Position numbers and translations under genes: made by a program. This document shows, piece after piece, positions 12,321-24,179 of a stretch of DNA of 64,000 bases. How positions within the stretch are numbered: the first letter of the stretch is position 1; each line of letters starts with the position of its first letter. The notes under the pieces were generated by a model, which saw only the letters and a program-made list of their open reading frames with translations, made no database searches and had not been told where the DNA came from. The stretch is from Adiantum capillus-veneris (taxonomy: Eukaryota; Streptophyta; Polypodiopsida; Polypodiales; Pteridaceae), in NCBI GenBank assembly GCA_014529385.2, contig CM043962.1, positions 127,107,470-127,171,469 of the forward strand, read 5' to 3'.

Positions 12321-12342
12321 CACTCTTTTGGCCCCTTTACCC
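12321..12342 (-). repeat. Right terminal inverted repeat of pogo-like transposon
   Basis: Read on the minus strand it begins GGGTAAAGGGGCCAAAAGAG. It is followed by TA at 12343-12344. Confidence 0.85.
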
Positions 12343-12354
12343 TAGAGAGAGCAA

Positions 12355-12519
12355 TGTCACTTCCTTGTACCCTTCTTGTTAGGTTTCAAAATCCCTTGTG
12401 GTCGGTTTTGGCTTGGCAACAAGGAGTGTGAGCATATTGGCTCACTAAGCTCCACCTAAACTACTGTGTGTGGTTTCCTTCTCCTTCCCTCTCCTACACT
12501 CTTTGCATCTGCTCCCACA
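12355..12519 (+). repeat. 5' LTR (apparent) of copia family C
   Basis: Matches 21111-21316 over segments such as GGCTCACTAAGCTCCACC and GCTCCCACA at the end. The start is uncertain because homology seems to run up to the pogo boundary. Confidence 0.6.
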
Positions 12520-12521
12520 AG

Positions 12522-12533
12522 TGGTATCAGAGC
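12522..12533 (+). promoter_or_regulatory. Primer binding site, initiator tRNA-Met type
   Basis: TGGTATCAGAGC, three bases after the LTR end. It is complementary to the 3' end of plant initiator tRNA-Met and is where reverse transcription would prime. Confidence 0.85.
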
Positions 12534-13283
12534 TCAGGGGACCCGTCAGCATCCCTGGCCACCCCGTGTATGCAGCGACCCCAAGGGAATCCATGAGAGC
12601 TCAACAAGCTCTGCAGAATCGAAGATGTCAGGATTTTTTCGGGCGTCTGCAAAGGTAGATCGAGAGCAATCATTGCTGAGCAAGGGAATCAGCTTCTGTA
12701 GAGAAGTCGAGCAACAGTCGTGAGGCAAGCATTGAAGCTTGGAGCATAACCACACACACACTCTCCTCTGAATCGGGCCGTGAGCTATCACGCTCTGCAG
12801 ACAAAGGCTTTGCAAGCAAGCGAGGAGGGAGTTGAGCAAGGCACAATCGGGATCTGCAAAATCGAAGGCTTTGCAAAGTATGCAAATGTGGTGGAACAGA
12901 TGAATTGAGAGCTTTTGAGGTTTGCAAGCAGAGCAAATCAAGCAAGCAATGAGTCGAGTAGATCGGGCGAGAGCTGCAGAACCAAGGAAGCGAGGAGAGC
13001 ATCGCCCAATAGAAGCAAGGATTGGAAAAGGGCAAGCAACGATAGCATCGCAGCTCGCGACACCGTGCAGAGCCCACACACACACTCACCCACCCACTCG
13101 CCAATTTGGCCTACAGACAAATTCAATTTTTTTTGAAATTTTGATTACACACTTAGTGTGTGCAAGGCCTTGATCCCACCATAGCCTTCGACAGTCCGCC
13201 CCACCCCCCGCTCCCACAAGCGAGCAGCTTGACAACCCGGCTCGACATGAGCATGAGAGAGATTGAGAAATTTGAGCGAGCGA

Positions 13284-13325
<42 letters not shown>

Positions 13326-14595
13326 AAGATTTTTTGACATCGGCTTCGAAGACATCCATCCAACGGGCGGGAGGGGGCCTCGACATCGACGATTCACAAC
13401 CGACATTGGCGAGAGCGGATCGGCTCTCGGCTAGTCCTTGACATCGCATCCGTTTTTGGCATTCTTCGATGACACAACACATCGGTCTCGACGCTGATTT
13501 TTATGTCTCGACACCGCTCATTACGCGGCGGATTTTCGAAAATCGACCCCGACACATGCGTTTTTCTATGGATGGTTGTGCTTGCGACATGCACGGGCGA
13601 GGTGCCTCTACCATAGAGGAGTGACACCTGGCATCGGCACTGAGCGCACCAATTTCACTGCTTCGACTTCTTTGGCGGCTACTCAACTAGCGCATATCCA
13701 TTCGATGACATAAATTGGCACCGACATTTTCATTCTACACCGACACGTAGATACACATGGGGTTTTTCAAACCCACCTACACCAGTTTCTCTAGGTATTC
13801 AGACACTTACAAGCACATTGTCTTTCACACAATTTTGGTAGTCATTTGAAAGTAGTTTCTCTGCGGACAGATGCGTTCACAGATGCATATTTGTTTGAGC
13901 ACACCTAGTGCTATTGAGCTCTTTTGATAGCAGATATCCTTGTAGGGATACTTTTTACTGCACGCAGTAAGTTCTTGGCGCCTATTCGTGTGCGGTCACT
14001 CATGTACATTGAGTTGCAATTATTGCCTATTGTACTTTGTGTGGAGCCTTTTTTTGTGTGGCTATTTTGGTAGTTTTTTCGACCGTTTCTGAGATTAGGA
14101 CTGGAAGAGCATGTTTTGAGACTGTCGTTAGTCGTTTCGTGTCTACTTTAGCCTTTGGAGGGTCGTTGCATGAGGTTTTTTTTGAGTTGGGGTATTCTCA
14201 GATGTTGAGATACCTTCGATGATACAGGTAGCTGGAGTTCCCCTCTTATGGTACCCTTGCCATAGGATATGTATCTGGACGGTTTCTTTTGCTTTTGACG
14301 TTGAGTTGGTGGTCACATGGCAGTGGTTTTGAGCAGTTTATACCCAATGGTTGTTTAGAGCAGTTTATGCACTTACTTTTGTCTTGTCGGGTTTGAGAGT
14401 TTGCTCCCCGTATATAGGAGACTCAGTCGGATTTTTTTCGCGAGTCCATTTTATGTGTTCTTGGCACATTTAGTTGTTCTTAGACAATGATTTTACTACA
14501 TTTGGTTTGACTTTTTGCTCTTGTTATAGGGAAAACTCTGCCAAAATTATCCCAAGAAAGTTGCCATAAAGTTTTTGGCCACATTCTCTTGAGTC
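12534..14595. other. Long untranslated leader of copia family C
   Basis: About 2 kb between PBS and gag start. It holds a (GT)n-(GA)n compound microsatellite at about 13283-13323 and repeated GACATCG/CGACAC-like words. Open frames on both strands are low-complexity and none resembles a known protein. Confidence 0.5.
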
Positions 14596-16149
14596 ATGGC
14601 TGTGAGTAGTGCTTCCGAAAGAGAAGAGTACTACATCAAAAAGTTTGATGACACAAACTTTGCTATTTGGTGGCAGTATATGCAAGATGTTTTGATCAAC
14701 AAATGCGTACGTTATGAATAGTGGGAAGACTTGAATGAGTGTGTCATGGTGATCATTTGTCCGCACCTTGGTGAATCCATTTACTTTACCATAATGGATA
14801 AGATTAATGCCAAAGATTTATGGGATGCTCTATGTGTAGCATGGGATGGCAACAATGCCTCGAACAAGGTTTTCTTGATGAAATAGCTTATGCGCATGAA
14901 CATGAAAGAGGGCACTAATGTTAGTTCTCACTTGACGAGTTCAACAACATCTTTTCATAGATTACTTCAAAAGGTCTCAATTTTGGTGATGAAATGTGGG
15001 CCATTTTCTTGCTATCTTTGCTACCATCATCATGGGATACCTTCAACATAGCCATAAGCAATTCTCAATGGCAAGCTAGTTTTCAGCGATGTTGCTAGTG
15101 CGTTGCTCACTAAGGAGATTCGATGTCAATCTCTTGATGCGTGTGGGCATGGTGATGAGTATGTGGCTAGTGGTAATTGTGACAAGCAAAGGCACAGTGG
15201 TCATAGCCGTGATCGTTCTCAGGATCACAGGCAAGGCTGTAGCAAGAATTACGATAAAGACGCGAGAAACATTGAGTGTTCCTACTACCATAAAAAGGGA
15301 CACTTGAAGAAGATTGCCGCACAATGCAACGCGATAAGGGCAAAGAGAAAGCGAAGATTGATAAACCTAAAAGAAGCGTGAAAATTGAAGAGATTAATGT
15401 GGTTGAGTCTCCAACCATTGAGACAATTCCTAACGTGCCAAATGATGTGTTGATTTTCACATCGAATTTGAGTCCTGATGCATTGTTAGCTCTTGAGTGT
15501 TATGCACAAACTTGGATTGTGGACTTAGGTGCTAGCTTTCACGTGACTCCTGACAAGGAGTGGTTTTCTACTTTGCTACACATGGCATAGTGAAGCTAGG
15601 TAATTCTTATGAGCTTGATATATGTGGTGTGGGTAGCATCAAGTTTTCTATGCGTAATGGCATAGAGTTATGCTGCACAATGTCAGACATGTACCCAAAT
15701 TGACAAAGAGTTTGATGTATGTTAGGATAGCTAGATGATTTGGGTTACACTATAATATTTGCTCATGGTTCTTGGATTATCAAGAAGGAAAATCTAGTCA
15801 TGCTTAAGGGCCAGAAGTCTGGCTCATTGTACTTACTTTACGTCTCTTCCGTGAAAAAAAACCTATTTGTGTAGATGAGCTGCCATCTATAGAGTTGTGG
15901 AATAGCCGACTAGGTCATATGAGTCAAAAAATGAAAGTCTTGCAGCGTTCTGGTTATATCCATATGTTAGATTACTCTTACTTCTCTTTATGTGATCATT
16001 GTATCTATGGAAAGCAGACTAGGTTGACATCAGTGCCTTTGGACAATGAGTTAGGAAAGTCCTCTAGATCTTGTTCATAGCGACTTGTGTAGACCTATGC
16101 CAGTCAATTCTCTAGGGGGGAGCATTATACTTCTTGACATTTATAGATG
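14596..16149 (+). pseudogene. Copia family C gag, protease and integrase N-terminus (broken)
   Basis: ATG at 14596 opens a copia gag (MAVSSASEREEYYIKKFDD, then FAIWWQYMQDVL), with early stops. Around 15273-15315 the zinc knuckle reads CSYYHKKGHLKKIAAQC, with the second cysteine replaced and the last spacing altered. The protease motif near 15518 reads VDLGASFHVT, where copia proteases have DSGA. The gag-pre-integrase zinc region follows (LWNSRLGHMSQ, then CDHCIYGKQ near 15990). Integrase sequence begins near 16076 and is cut at FID by the gypsy insertion at 16150. Several stops and frameshifts make it non-functional. Confidence 0.85.
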
Positions 16150-17711
16150 TGTAACATTTAATGCACTAATAACTTGTGTGTAGCAGAAAATGATAACATA
16201 GTGAGTATTCCATTAAGAATAAGTTCCAATTGAGCATAGAGATAGTACTTCATCGGAGAAAGCAACATGGCAATCTACACCTAGCTAGTTTGGCATAGAC
16301 AATACTTGAAAAGAGAGAGAAATAGAGAACAATTGACAACAGCTGAGGATCGGATTTACATGGAGCCGGTTCCCCCCTTCAAAAAGGCTTTGAATTATAG
16401 CTTCTCCCATCAAAAGAGACTTTTGCACAATACAATCTTTGTGTTCCTTGACAAAAATCGTTGGTGCAATGAAGATGGAAGCTTCATGCACCAAATTATG
16501 CTTGAAAAAACACACCTAGTGGGCCTAGCCTCAGTTCCAAGACCTCACACACCTTCAAAGATGGTGAGAATTGGTAGGGAATGAGGAAAGATTGAGAGGA
16601 AGAAGATGTATCTTACAAGAAAGAAGTATTCTCCTTGCATAATCACTCTAATAGCATAGCTTAGCTTAGTAATTAGCATGGTAGAGGGGATGAGTATGCC
16701 ATTGAAGCTTGGCTCTTGGTTGGATTTTCATTCCATAGCCAAGAGTTGTTGGTGTAGGCCTCTACTTCTCAATGCTTGGAGAAGGAGATGGAGTTCTTGC
16801 TCAACGCATGAGTTGTGTGTGTGTGTGTGTGTGTAGCAAAATGTAGATAGACTAAAATGCCAACCTCCCTCTCTCTTGGTCGACCCCTACTCCCAATTAC
16901 TCTTGTTGGCTTCCCATTGGCTCCTGCAAAGCTTAGCCAATAACAATTAAGAAGCATGATTGAAAGACTTGTGACATGTGTCACCCTTTCCCCTTTTGTG
17001 AGAGCTTTAGGTAATGAAAATGATTTATTTAAACTCTCATTGGACCTTTTTGTCTTTTGGTCAATAGGAATCAAGCAAGCCATTGGGCTGCTTGATGCTT
17101 ATTGGACCCCTTGGTAGAGTGTCCAATAGTATTCTAGGGAGCCTAATTTCTATTGGTTCTTTTATCAAGCAGTTTTAAATTAATTAGATTAATTTTACTC
17201 TAGCCTAATTCTCCTTGGTTTACCTCTATGGCCATCCAATAGGATTTGAGGGGAGATTGGGGAAACCTGCCATTTGTCCATTATTCTCTTTTGTGTAAAG
17301 GGGAAACTTGGGAGTGTGTGTGTGTGTGTGTGTGTGTTTCTCTCTCTTCCCTTACCAGTAGGGCTAGCCCCCCCCTTCCTAGGGATGTGGGAAAACTTTT
17401 TAGTCTTTCCATAACCATACAATTTTCCCCACTTTTGGCCATTGGATTTATTAATTAAATTTAGGAACTTTAGCCTATGGAAGTCTTAATGGAGCTGAAC
17501 CTTAGGTATTTTAAGCTCCAGTGGTGCACATTGCTCCTTTGCAGACTGTCCCCCTTTGGATCCTATTTTCCCTCCTTTGGATCCCTGCTGAGACCGATTT
17601 GGCAGCCTTACCAATATTCTAGCTTTTACTCCCCTGGTACCTCCCCATATTAAACGATCATTTTAACATGAGAAAATTATTTGGGAGAATTAGATATTAG
17701 TTTTTATGGCA
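16150..17711 (-). repeat. Full-length LTR of gypsy family G (about 1.56 kb)
   Basis: On the minus strand it runs from TGCCATAAAAACTAATATC to ATGTTACA. It aligns with 18358-18925 and, in opposite orientation, with 60431-61764. It contains (GT)n tracts near 16813-16834 and 17312-17336. Confidence 0.8.
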
Positions 17712-18063
17712 TTATCTTTCTCTTGAAATCATAGTCGTCGTGGACTATGAGGTAGAGAAGATAAAGTCTAGTCATTAGTCTGTTTGCTAGCGGGTAGAGG
17801 ATCCCTATTTTACCCCACGGCACTGTTCCAGAATGGATGACTAGTCCATTTGGTGCTTGAGAGCGTTAGATACTGCAAGCATGTCTGCACATTAGTCCGT
17901 ATCAATCTTCCATAGTAGAGTGACAAACTCTACTTGGTGTTCGAGAGACGTCGTCTCCACAAACATGACCATAAGCATGCATACTTATTAACATTTGTGC
18001 ACAATAAAGAAAAGAGAGTCTTATAAGACAAAACTTTGTTCATTTATACATATTTATATTTGC

Positions 18064-18339
18064 TTACTCTAGGGAATCATTGTAAGCATTGACAAGGTTT
18101 AGGTTATCCTTTAATTGTATGCCTTGCATCCGTCTAGCATCTTCAAAAGGATAATTTTTAAACTTGATAAGATATCGTCGGATAATGTTACCGCCTCTCA
18201 ATACCTTGTCTTTATGTCGGAGGATGGACTCGGTCTCTTGGTCCTTGATCTCTGGTGGGTCTTCAATGGTTGCTTCTTGAGGTGGCTCTCCTTTGTAAGG
18301 CTTTAGTAGGCTCAGTGGAAAGCATTGTGTATGAGCCAA
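18064..18339 (-). pseudogene. Gypsy integrase C-terminus with chromodomain-like end
   Basis: The 91-codon frame begins with CFPLSLLKPYKGEPP, the conserved end of gypsy integrases (FHVSLLKPY type). It ends with RRYLIKFKNYPFEDAR, a chromodomain-like segment in which the expected W of the W-E-D-E type motif is not seen. It is the only coding part left in this gypsy copy and fixes its orientation as minus. Confidence 0.8.
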
Positions 18340-18357
18340 TGGTTGGGAAACTTGAGT

Positions 18358-18925
18358 GTTCTATTGGTTCTTTTATCAAGCATTTTTAAATTGATTAGAC
18401 TAATTTTACTCTAGCTTAATTCTCATTGGTCCACCTCTATGGCCATCCAATAGGATTTGAGGGGAGATTGGGGCAACTGGGCTAGGAACCTGCCATGTGT
18501 CCATTATTGCCTTTTGTGTAAAGGGGGAACTTGGGAGTGTGTGTGTGTGTTTCTCTCTCTTCCCCTACCATTAGGGCTTGCCCCCTCCTTCCTAGGGATG
18601 TGGGAAGACTTTTTAGTCTTCCCATAACCATCCAATCTCCCCCACTTTTGGCCATTAGACTTTTTGATTAAATTTAGGAACTTTAGCCTATGGAAGTCTT
18701 AATGGAGCTGAACCTTAGGTCTTTTAAGCTCCATTGATGCACATTGCTCTTTTGTAGACTGTCCCCCTTTGGATCCCTATTTTCCCTCCTTTGGATCCCT
18801 GCTGAGACCGGTCTGGCAGCCTTACCAATATTCTAGCTTTTACTCCCTTGGTATCTCCCCATATTAAATGATCAGTTTAACATGAGAAAAACATTTTGGA
18901 GAATTAGATATTAGTTTCTATGACA
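18358..18925 (-). repeat. Partial 5' LTR of gypsy family G
   Basis: Aligns with 17141-17711; only the first part of the LTR remains. The junction with the pol C-terminus lies near 18340-18358. Confidence 0.75.
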
Positions 18926-21110
18926 GATGAATCTACTAGAAAGGTGTGGGTTTATCTCTTAAAGCAAAAGAACGACGTCTTTAGTGTCTTTCAAAAGTTC
19001 TTAGCCCTGGTCGAGAACCAATTGGGTAGAAAGCTTAAAGCTTTGCGAAGTGACAATGGAGGTGAGTACATCTCCTCCAAGTTCAAGGAATTTTGCAGTA
19101 AACAAGGCATTAGAAGACAATTTACCACGCCTTTCACACCCACCCAGAACGGTGTGGTTGAGAGGATGAATAGAACCATTCAAGAATGGGTCACTTCTAT
19201 GTTGTTTACGACCAACTTATCTCAAGAATTTTGGGGAGAAGTGGTTACAACGGATGCTTATTTGATCAATTGGTCACCTAGTACACCACTGAAGTACAAG
19301 GTTTCGCAAGAGATGTGGACGAACAAATAGCCCAATTATGACAGATTACGTGTATTTGGGTGTGAGGCATTATCACATGTGTCAAAGGAGCTTAGAAAAA
19401 AGCTGGACCCCAAATCACACAAGTGCAACTTCATTTGATATGGTGTAGACGGAGAGATGGGATATCGTCTTTGGCACCCGAAATCTAAGAAGGTTATACA
19501 CAACTCACAGGTGATATTCAGTCTACAATGCTAGACAGCCACCAGTGAAAGACATTGAGTATTGCAAAGTATAGTTTGAGGATGTTACCTCACCACCAGT
19601 TACACAGAATGTTGGACGTGCTAGTGATGCACCTTCCACTAGTACACACATATGTTGCTCCAGAGAGAGTGGAATTCAACAGTCAGGAACTTTGGAGATC
19701 TACTTGTACATCTCGTGCACTTGAATATTTTGAGCTAGGATTGGACTATTTGTTAGTCACTGACTACAGTGAGCCCACCTGCTACAAAGAGGCCATTCAA
19801 ATGGACAATAGCGTGAAGTGGGAAGAGGCTATGCAATCTGAGTATAACTCGATCTTACCAAATGAAACTTGGGAATTGACATACCAAATGAAACTTGGGA
19901 ATTGACAGAGTTACGAGTAGATAAATAGGCATTGCCATGCAAATGGGTGTACAAGAAGAAGTATACCACATATTATCCTGAGCCTAAGTATAAGTCTAGA
20001 TTGGTTGCTAAAAAGTTCAAGCAAACGAAAGGCACGAATTTGGATGAAATCTTTTCTCCCGTGGTCAAGATGACTACATTGCGTCTTGTGCTTGGTCTAG
20101 TAGCCATCGAGAACATGGAATTGGTCCAAATGGATGTGAAGACAACATTTCTTCATGGGGATGTTGAAGAGGATGTCTACATGAAATATCCAGAAGGTTT
20201 TGCTATAAAGCTTGAGAAGCCAACACAGGTAGAACTGGTATGTAGACTCAAGAAAGCTTTGTATGGATTAAAGCAAGGCTCAAGGCAATGGTACATCAAG
20301 TTTGATAAGTACATTCAGTTCCAGGGTAACGTACGGAGACAAGAGGTTCACTACTTGTACACACGGAGGTTGAAGGATGGTTCCCTCATCATTCTGTTTT
20401 TGTACATGGATGATATGCTCATAGCCAGGAAGTCCAAAGACGAGATTTCACTTCTCAAGGATGCCTTAAGCAAGCAGTTTTCTATGAAAGATTTGGATGA
20501 TTCACATCAATTTCTTGGTATGCGTATCAAGAGAGATTGCAAACGTGGTATACTTGAACTTTTGCAAGAACAGTATATTCACAAGGTCTTGCAACGTTTT
20601 AATATGCAAGGGGGGAAAGCATTGAGTACCCCAATGACTGCATACAAAAACCTTAGCAATCATGATTGTCCCAAATCGGATGCTAAAAAGGCAGAGATGT
20701 CAAAGGCACCGTATTCTTTGGCAGTAGGTAGTCTCATGTTTGCCATGGTTAGCACACGGCCAGACATTGCATATGTAGAGGGAGTGGTCAATAGGTATAT
20801 TGCAAATCTACGCAGAAAGCATTGGGAAGCAGTGACGCGCACATCTTGAGATACATCAAGGGCTTAGCTAACAAGTGCTTACACTTTGGGAATAATGATG
20901 CATCCATAGTTGGGTACACTGATTCGGATTATGCGGGTTGTGTGGACACTTGGTGATCCACATCTGGCTATGTGTGCTTTTGCTGGAGTGGCAGTTGCTT
21001 AGAGATCATGTCTCTAAAATTGCACTTCGTCTTCCACCACTGAGGCACAGTATGTTGCAGTGTCTAGTTCCAATAAGGAAGATATGTGGTTATCTCTGCT
21101 AGTGGGAGGC
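18926..21110 (+). pseudogene. Copia family C integrase, RT and RNase H (broken)
   Basis: Continues the integrase after the gypsy insertion: ESTRKVWVYLL, LRSDNGGEYIS (second catalytic D) and PTQNGVVERMNRT (catalytic E). The reverse transcriptase frame (about 19932-20849) has KWVYKKKY, SRLVAKKFKQTKGTNLDEIF, LVQMDVKTTFLHGDVEEDVY, KKALYGLKQGSRQWY and the catalytic YMDD at 20403-20414. RNase H follows in shifted frames (TDSDYAGCVDT near 20920) and fades near WLSLL at about 21090. Stops near 19328, 19917 and after 20849 break the polyprotein. Confidence 0.88.
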
Positions 21111-21316
21111 ATTTTCACTCCATAATTCTTAGGTTTCAGGCCCCGTGGTTGATTTTAGCTGGGAACCCGCCCATCTTCTATTCTTTACTTATAATGGCAA
21201 TAAGGAGTGTGGGCATATTGGCTCACTAAGCTCCACCCAAACTAATGTGTGCGGTTTCCTTCTCCTTCCCCCTTCCTCTCCTTCCCTCTCCTGCACTCTT
21301 CGCATCCGCTCCCACA
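21111..21316 (+). repeat. 3' LTR (apparent) of copia family C
   Basis: Ends CGCATCCGCTCCCACA like the 5' copy and carries extra C/T-rich bases near 21262-21290. The first bases after AGTGGGAGGCA are uncertain because the RNase H end is missing. Confidence 0.55.
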
Positions 21317-21368
21317 CTTCCAGCTTTAGAACTAATTTTGGAAAATTTTGAAAATCCTAGAGTTTGAT

Positions 21369-21476
21369 CTTGAAAAATGGTACCACAATTAAGGAGTCCG
21401 ATATCTACCATAGGAAAGTGAAAGCTATGGTACATGCCAAGACTTCATGGTTTTAATTGTGGTACCATTTTCCAAG
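21369..21476. repeat. 24-nt inverted repeat (stem-loop)
   Basis: CTTGAAAAATGGTACCACAA plus four bases (21369-21392) pairs with 21453-21476 with one mismatch across a 60-nt loop. It sits at the left edge of the LINE remnant. Confidence 0.7.
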
Positions 21477-23300
21477 CTCAAGTGATTAAGAAGGCTCTGG
21501 AAATTGTGCAAATTTATGCCACTGCATCATGGTCGAAGTGTAGTATTGAAAAATCAAGATTGATCTCTCTCTCAGAAAATGACACATCCGATCCATCATT
21601 ATGGTCTGGGGACATAGTATCAAAAGAGAAGGTATTCTAGCACTTGGGGGACCCTTTGGGGGTGGATGAACCCATAAGGAAAGATTCCTATGGGTCTTGG
21701 ATAAGGTAAGGAGCAAGATTTGAAGGTGGGAGTATGTGCTTCTTCCTTTTCCAAACAGAGTGAAAGTGGTCAATTCATTTATGCTCCCCTGCACAGCCTT
21801 CAACGGCCCGCTACTAAAGTTATCCAAACACAACTGGAAAGAGTTTTTGAAGCTAGTGAATGGATTCTTATGGAAGAACAACACTAAAAACTCGATGCCA
21901 TGCCAGTGGGTAGGATGGGCTCAATTGCAAGACTTGTTGAGCAAGGCGGTATCAAGATCCTCAACCCTAGTATTCATATGGAGGCCCAATGTGCCAAGCT
22001 TGTGGTATCAATCCCAAAGCAAGACCAAGCTTGGGATGTTATGGCTAGAGCCATGATGGACAAGGCCAAAGTATGCTTGCAGGGTGGGCAGTGGAAAGGG
22101 CTTGAGATACACGACAAGTTACTTGCCCCTCCATGGTCCAACTTGAAACTTGGGGGCACTACAAGCGAGCTAGTTTGGAAATGCAACAAAGCAATAGAGG
22201 CCTTGGAATGGGGGGAGATAACAAGGTACTTTTACAACTCTATATCTCATTGGTCCCCTTGATTATCTAAGGTAGGAAGCGTTCTTTTGAACCCATTATG
22301 GGGGTTAGGTAGCCATAAAGATCAATAGCAAAGGTTTGAGTTCATTGGGCTAGTTTTGGGACAATAGCAGCGGGAATTGGAATGGAACAGACCAACAAGC
22401 CTCCCAATTCCTCCTCAATGGGACTGAAAGACTGATGGGCAGTAGAACTTTAGAAGGGCTAGATGGATGTTGGCTACCTAACTGCGAGTATAGATTTGAA
22501 TGGAAGGCATGGGAGTGTCCCACAAATAGGCATTTCCTTAAACCAAAAACCAAGGACGTGTACAACTCCTTGATGGTGTCAAAGGATTGGTTCTCCCCCG
22601 GAACAAACAATGGGGCAAGCTTTAATAGAATCAAGTCGGTTGGCAATCATGAAGAACATCTTGTACCCACATTGGCCGCTTGAGATGAAGGTCTTTCTTT
22701 GGAAGGTTATGTGGGGAGCCCTACCTACTGGAGTAAAGGTCCATGCCAAAGGGATAGGTTTTGATAGATGCTTGCAATGCAAAAAGGCTAGTGAGGACCT
22801 CCCTCACTTGTTCAAGGAGTGCCCGATGATCTGTGGCATGGCAGGGAAGATATGCTAATGGGTCCAAAAGATGTGGAAGTTAGGTTTCTTTAAAAACGAT
22901 CTCTTTTTGGGTGGGAAGGTGTTCAAGACCCAAGCTCTTCTTATCAACATATGCAAATTGTTAGATTCTGCTTCTTCAAACACATTTGGAAGGCCAGGAG
23001 CTATTGGGTCTTTGAGAATGCCTTGAAAACAACTAGGTTCACGGAGATTATATAAGAAAGCAGAGAAACGATTGTCCTTTGGGAAGCGGATCAACTCTGA
23101 AGAGTGGAATAGGGCAATTGTTGACATTTTGTTTGGTTAGCATCACCATGATTAGCCAAGTTTCTCCCTAAGGTCCTTCTTAGTAACGCAGGGTGGCTCC
23201 CCTGTCAACCGATGTATCTTTTATTACTTGGAGATGTCATGGCTCGGTACGAGCATGACCAGAATCTGTAACTTCTTGTTTTTGCTAATATAATTTACTC
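21434..23300 (+). mobile_element. LINE (non-LTR retrotransposon) 3' remnant
   Basis: Frameshifted pieces of the C-terminal half of a plant LINE ORF2 are present. NRVKVVNSFMLPCTAFNG with FLWKNN near 21760-21880 is the region after the RT. GGIKILNPSIHMEAQCAKLV follows near 21945. MKVFLWKVMWGALPTGVKVH with CLQCKKASEDLPHLFKEC near 22685-22820 is the zf-RVT zinc finger (CX2CX8HX4C). The RT catalytic YADD part is absent, so the copy is 5'-truncated, as usual for LINEs. The 3' end is near 23300 in an A-rich stretch. Confidence 0.75.
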
Positions 23301-23392
23301 ACCATCATGATTTTTGAAAAAATAAAATGAAAGCTATATTGTTAGAAAAAGAATTTTGCAACTTTTTGTATTGCCCTTTCAATGTTGGGGTC

Positions 23393-23794
23393 ATGGGAGC
23401 ATTATTAGAGTAGTATTCATGGTGAATGAAAAGAGATAGCAATGACACAATGCTCAAGGTGTGAACCAAAAGAAATAACTTGATGATAAATGATCTAACA
23501 ACACTAGAATGTGTACAAGATGTGGCTGTTATATAGTAGTAGCATGGTAAGTACAAGTGGTAGTACAATGGCTAAGTGCACCTCTCGACGACCAAAAGGT
23601 CTCTCCCAAGAGGCATGCCATCTCCCCTACTAGCCACCAAAGGCTTCTACAAGAGGGGGGTCAACCCAAGATCCACAAAACACCTTGTGCAACTCACCTA
23701 AGCCCACATGGGGTCACATGATCGACTGCTGACTAGATTGGAGATGGTGCACACCAATGTGTTGTGACATAGGCCAAATGCCACATAACCAACA
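23393..23794 (-). repeat. LTR-like segment with PPT, minus strand (402 bp)
   Basis: Minus-strand reading: the purine tract CCAAGGGGAGGAT (about 23795-23807), then TGTTGGTTATGTGG, a TATA box (CTATATAACAG near 23530) and an end at CCCCAACA (23393). TG/CA termini and a preceding PPT fit a 3' LTR of a copia-type element whose interior is lost. Confidence 0.5.
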
Positions 23795-24179
23795 ATCCTC
23801 CCCTTGGACTTTGGATGAGTAACTAAAAATTGTATAGAGACTCAATGCCGCATAGGATCTACTACATCACTAATAATCACACAGACTAATGCCACACATG
23901 CTACAAATAAGAGGTAAATTGGTGTGTACCATCTCTAGTCTACTTGGCAATCCAGTCAATAGGTGATCATGTGACTCCATGTGGGCTTAGGTGAGTTTCA
24001 CAAGGTTTCAAGGAGAGTTCTCCACACAGGCTAATGAAAATCACACAAACTAATGCCACACAGATTGATAGTCTCACAGACTAATGCCACACATGCTACA
24101 ATAAGCAGTCCATTAGATTGTGTGACTGATAGTCACACATATTGATGCCACACACTCTACAATAAGAGGTACATTGGTG

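Larger units (their letters stand above)
7118..12342 (+). mobile_element. pogo-like (Tc1/mariner superfamily) DNA transposon
   Basis: The ends are inverted copies of GGGTAAAGGGGCCAA, matching at 20 of 22 positions (7118-7139 against the complement of 12321-12342). Each end is bordered by the dinucleotide TA (7116-7117 and 12343-12344), the target duplication expected of Tc1/mariner-type transposases. The interior encodes a pogo-type DDD transposase on the plus strand and holds a minus-strand exon-bearing gene fragment. At 5.2 kb it is long for a pogo element, which fits captured sequence. The transposase is broken, so movement would need help from another copy. Confidence 0.85.
16150..18925 (-). 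mobile_element. Ty3/gypsy remnant, family G, nested in copia C
   Basis: Minus-strand order is: partial 5' LTR (18925-18358), last part of pol (18339-18064), PPT-like AAGAGAAAGATAA near 17712-17724, full 3' LTR (17711-16150). The flanks repeat GATG (16146-16149 and 18926-18929; AGATG if the last LTR base is counted), and removing the insert restores the copia integrase FID(E)STRK reading. A large deletion has removed the LTR end, PBS, gag and most of pol. Confidence 0.8.
12355..21316 (+). mobile_element. Decayed Ty1/copia element, family C, with nested gypsy
   Basis: The 5' LTR-like segment (12355-12519), iMet PBS, long leader, gag-protease-integrase (14596-16149), integrase-RT-RNase H (18926-21110) and 3' LTR-like segment (21111-21316) lie in order. 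The integrase is split by the gypsy remnant at 16150-18925. No matching target duplication was found at the outer ends. The RNase H stops early, so the 3' LTR may be missing its first part. The pogo element ends only 12 bp upstream of the apparent 5' LTR start, and it may in fact sit inside that LTR. Confidence 0.75.

Noticed and set aside
12546-13406. Several overlapping frames of 100-180 codons on both strands
   Set aside because: They lie in the copia C leader, overlap each other and are low-complexity Ser/Cys/Leu-rich; none has a family signature.
14037-14222. Hydrophobic 61-codon frame before copia C gag
   Set aside because: No homology or start context; it lies in the leader and reads as chance.
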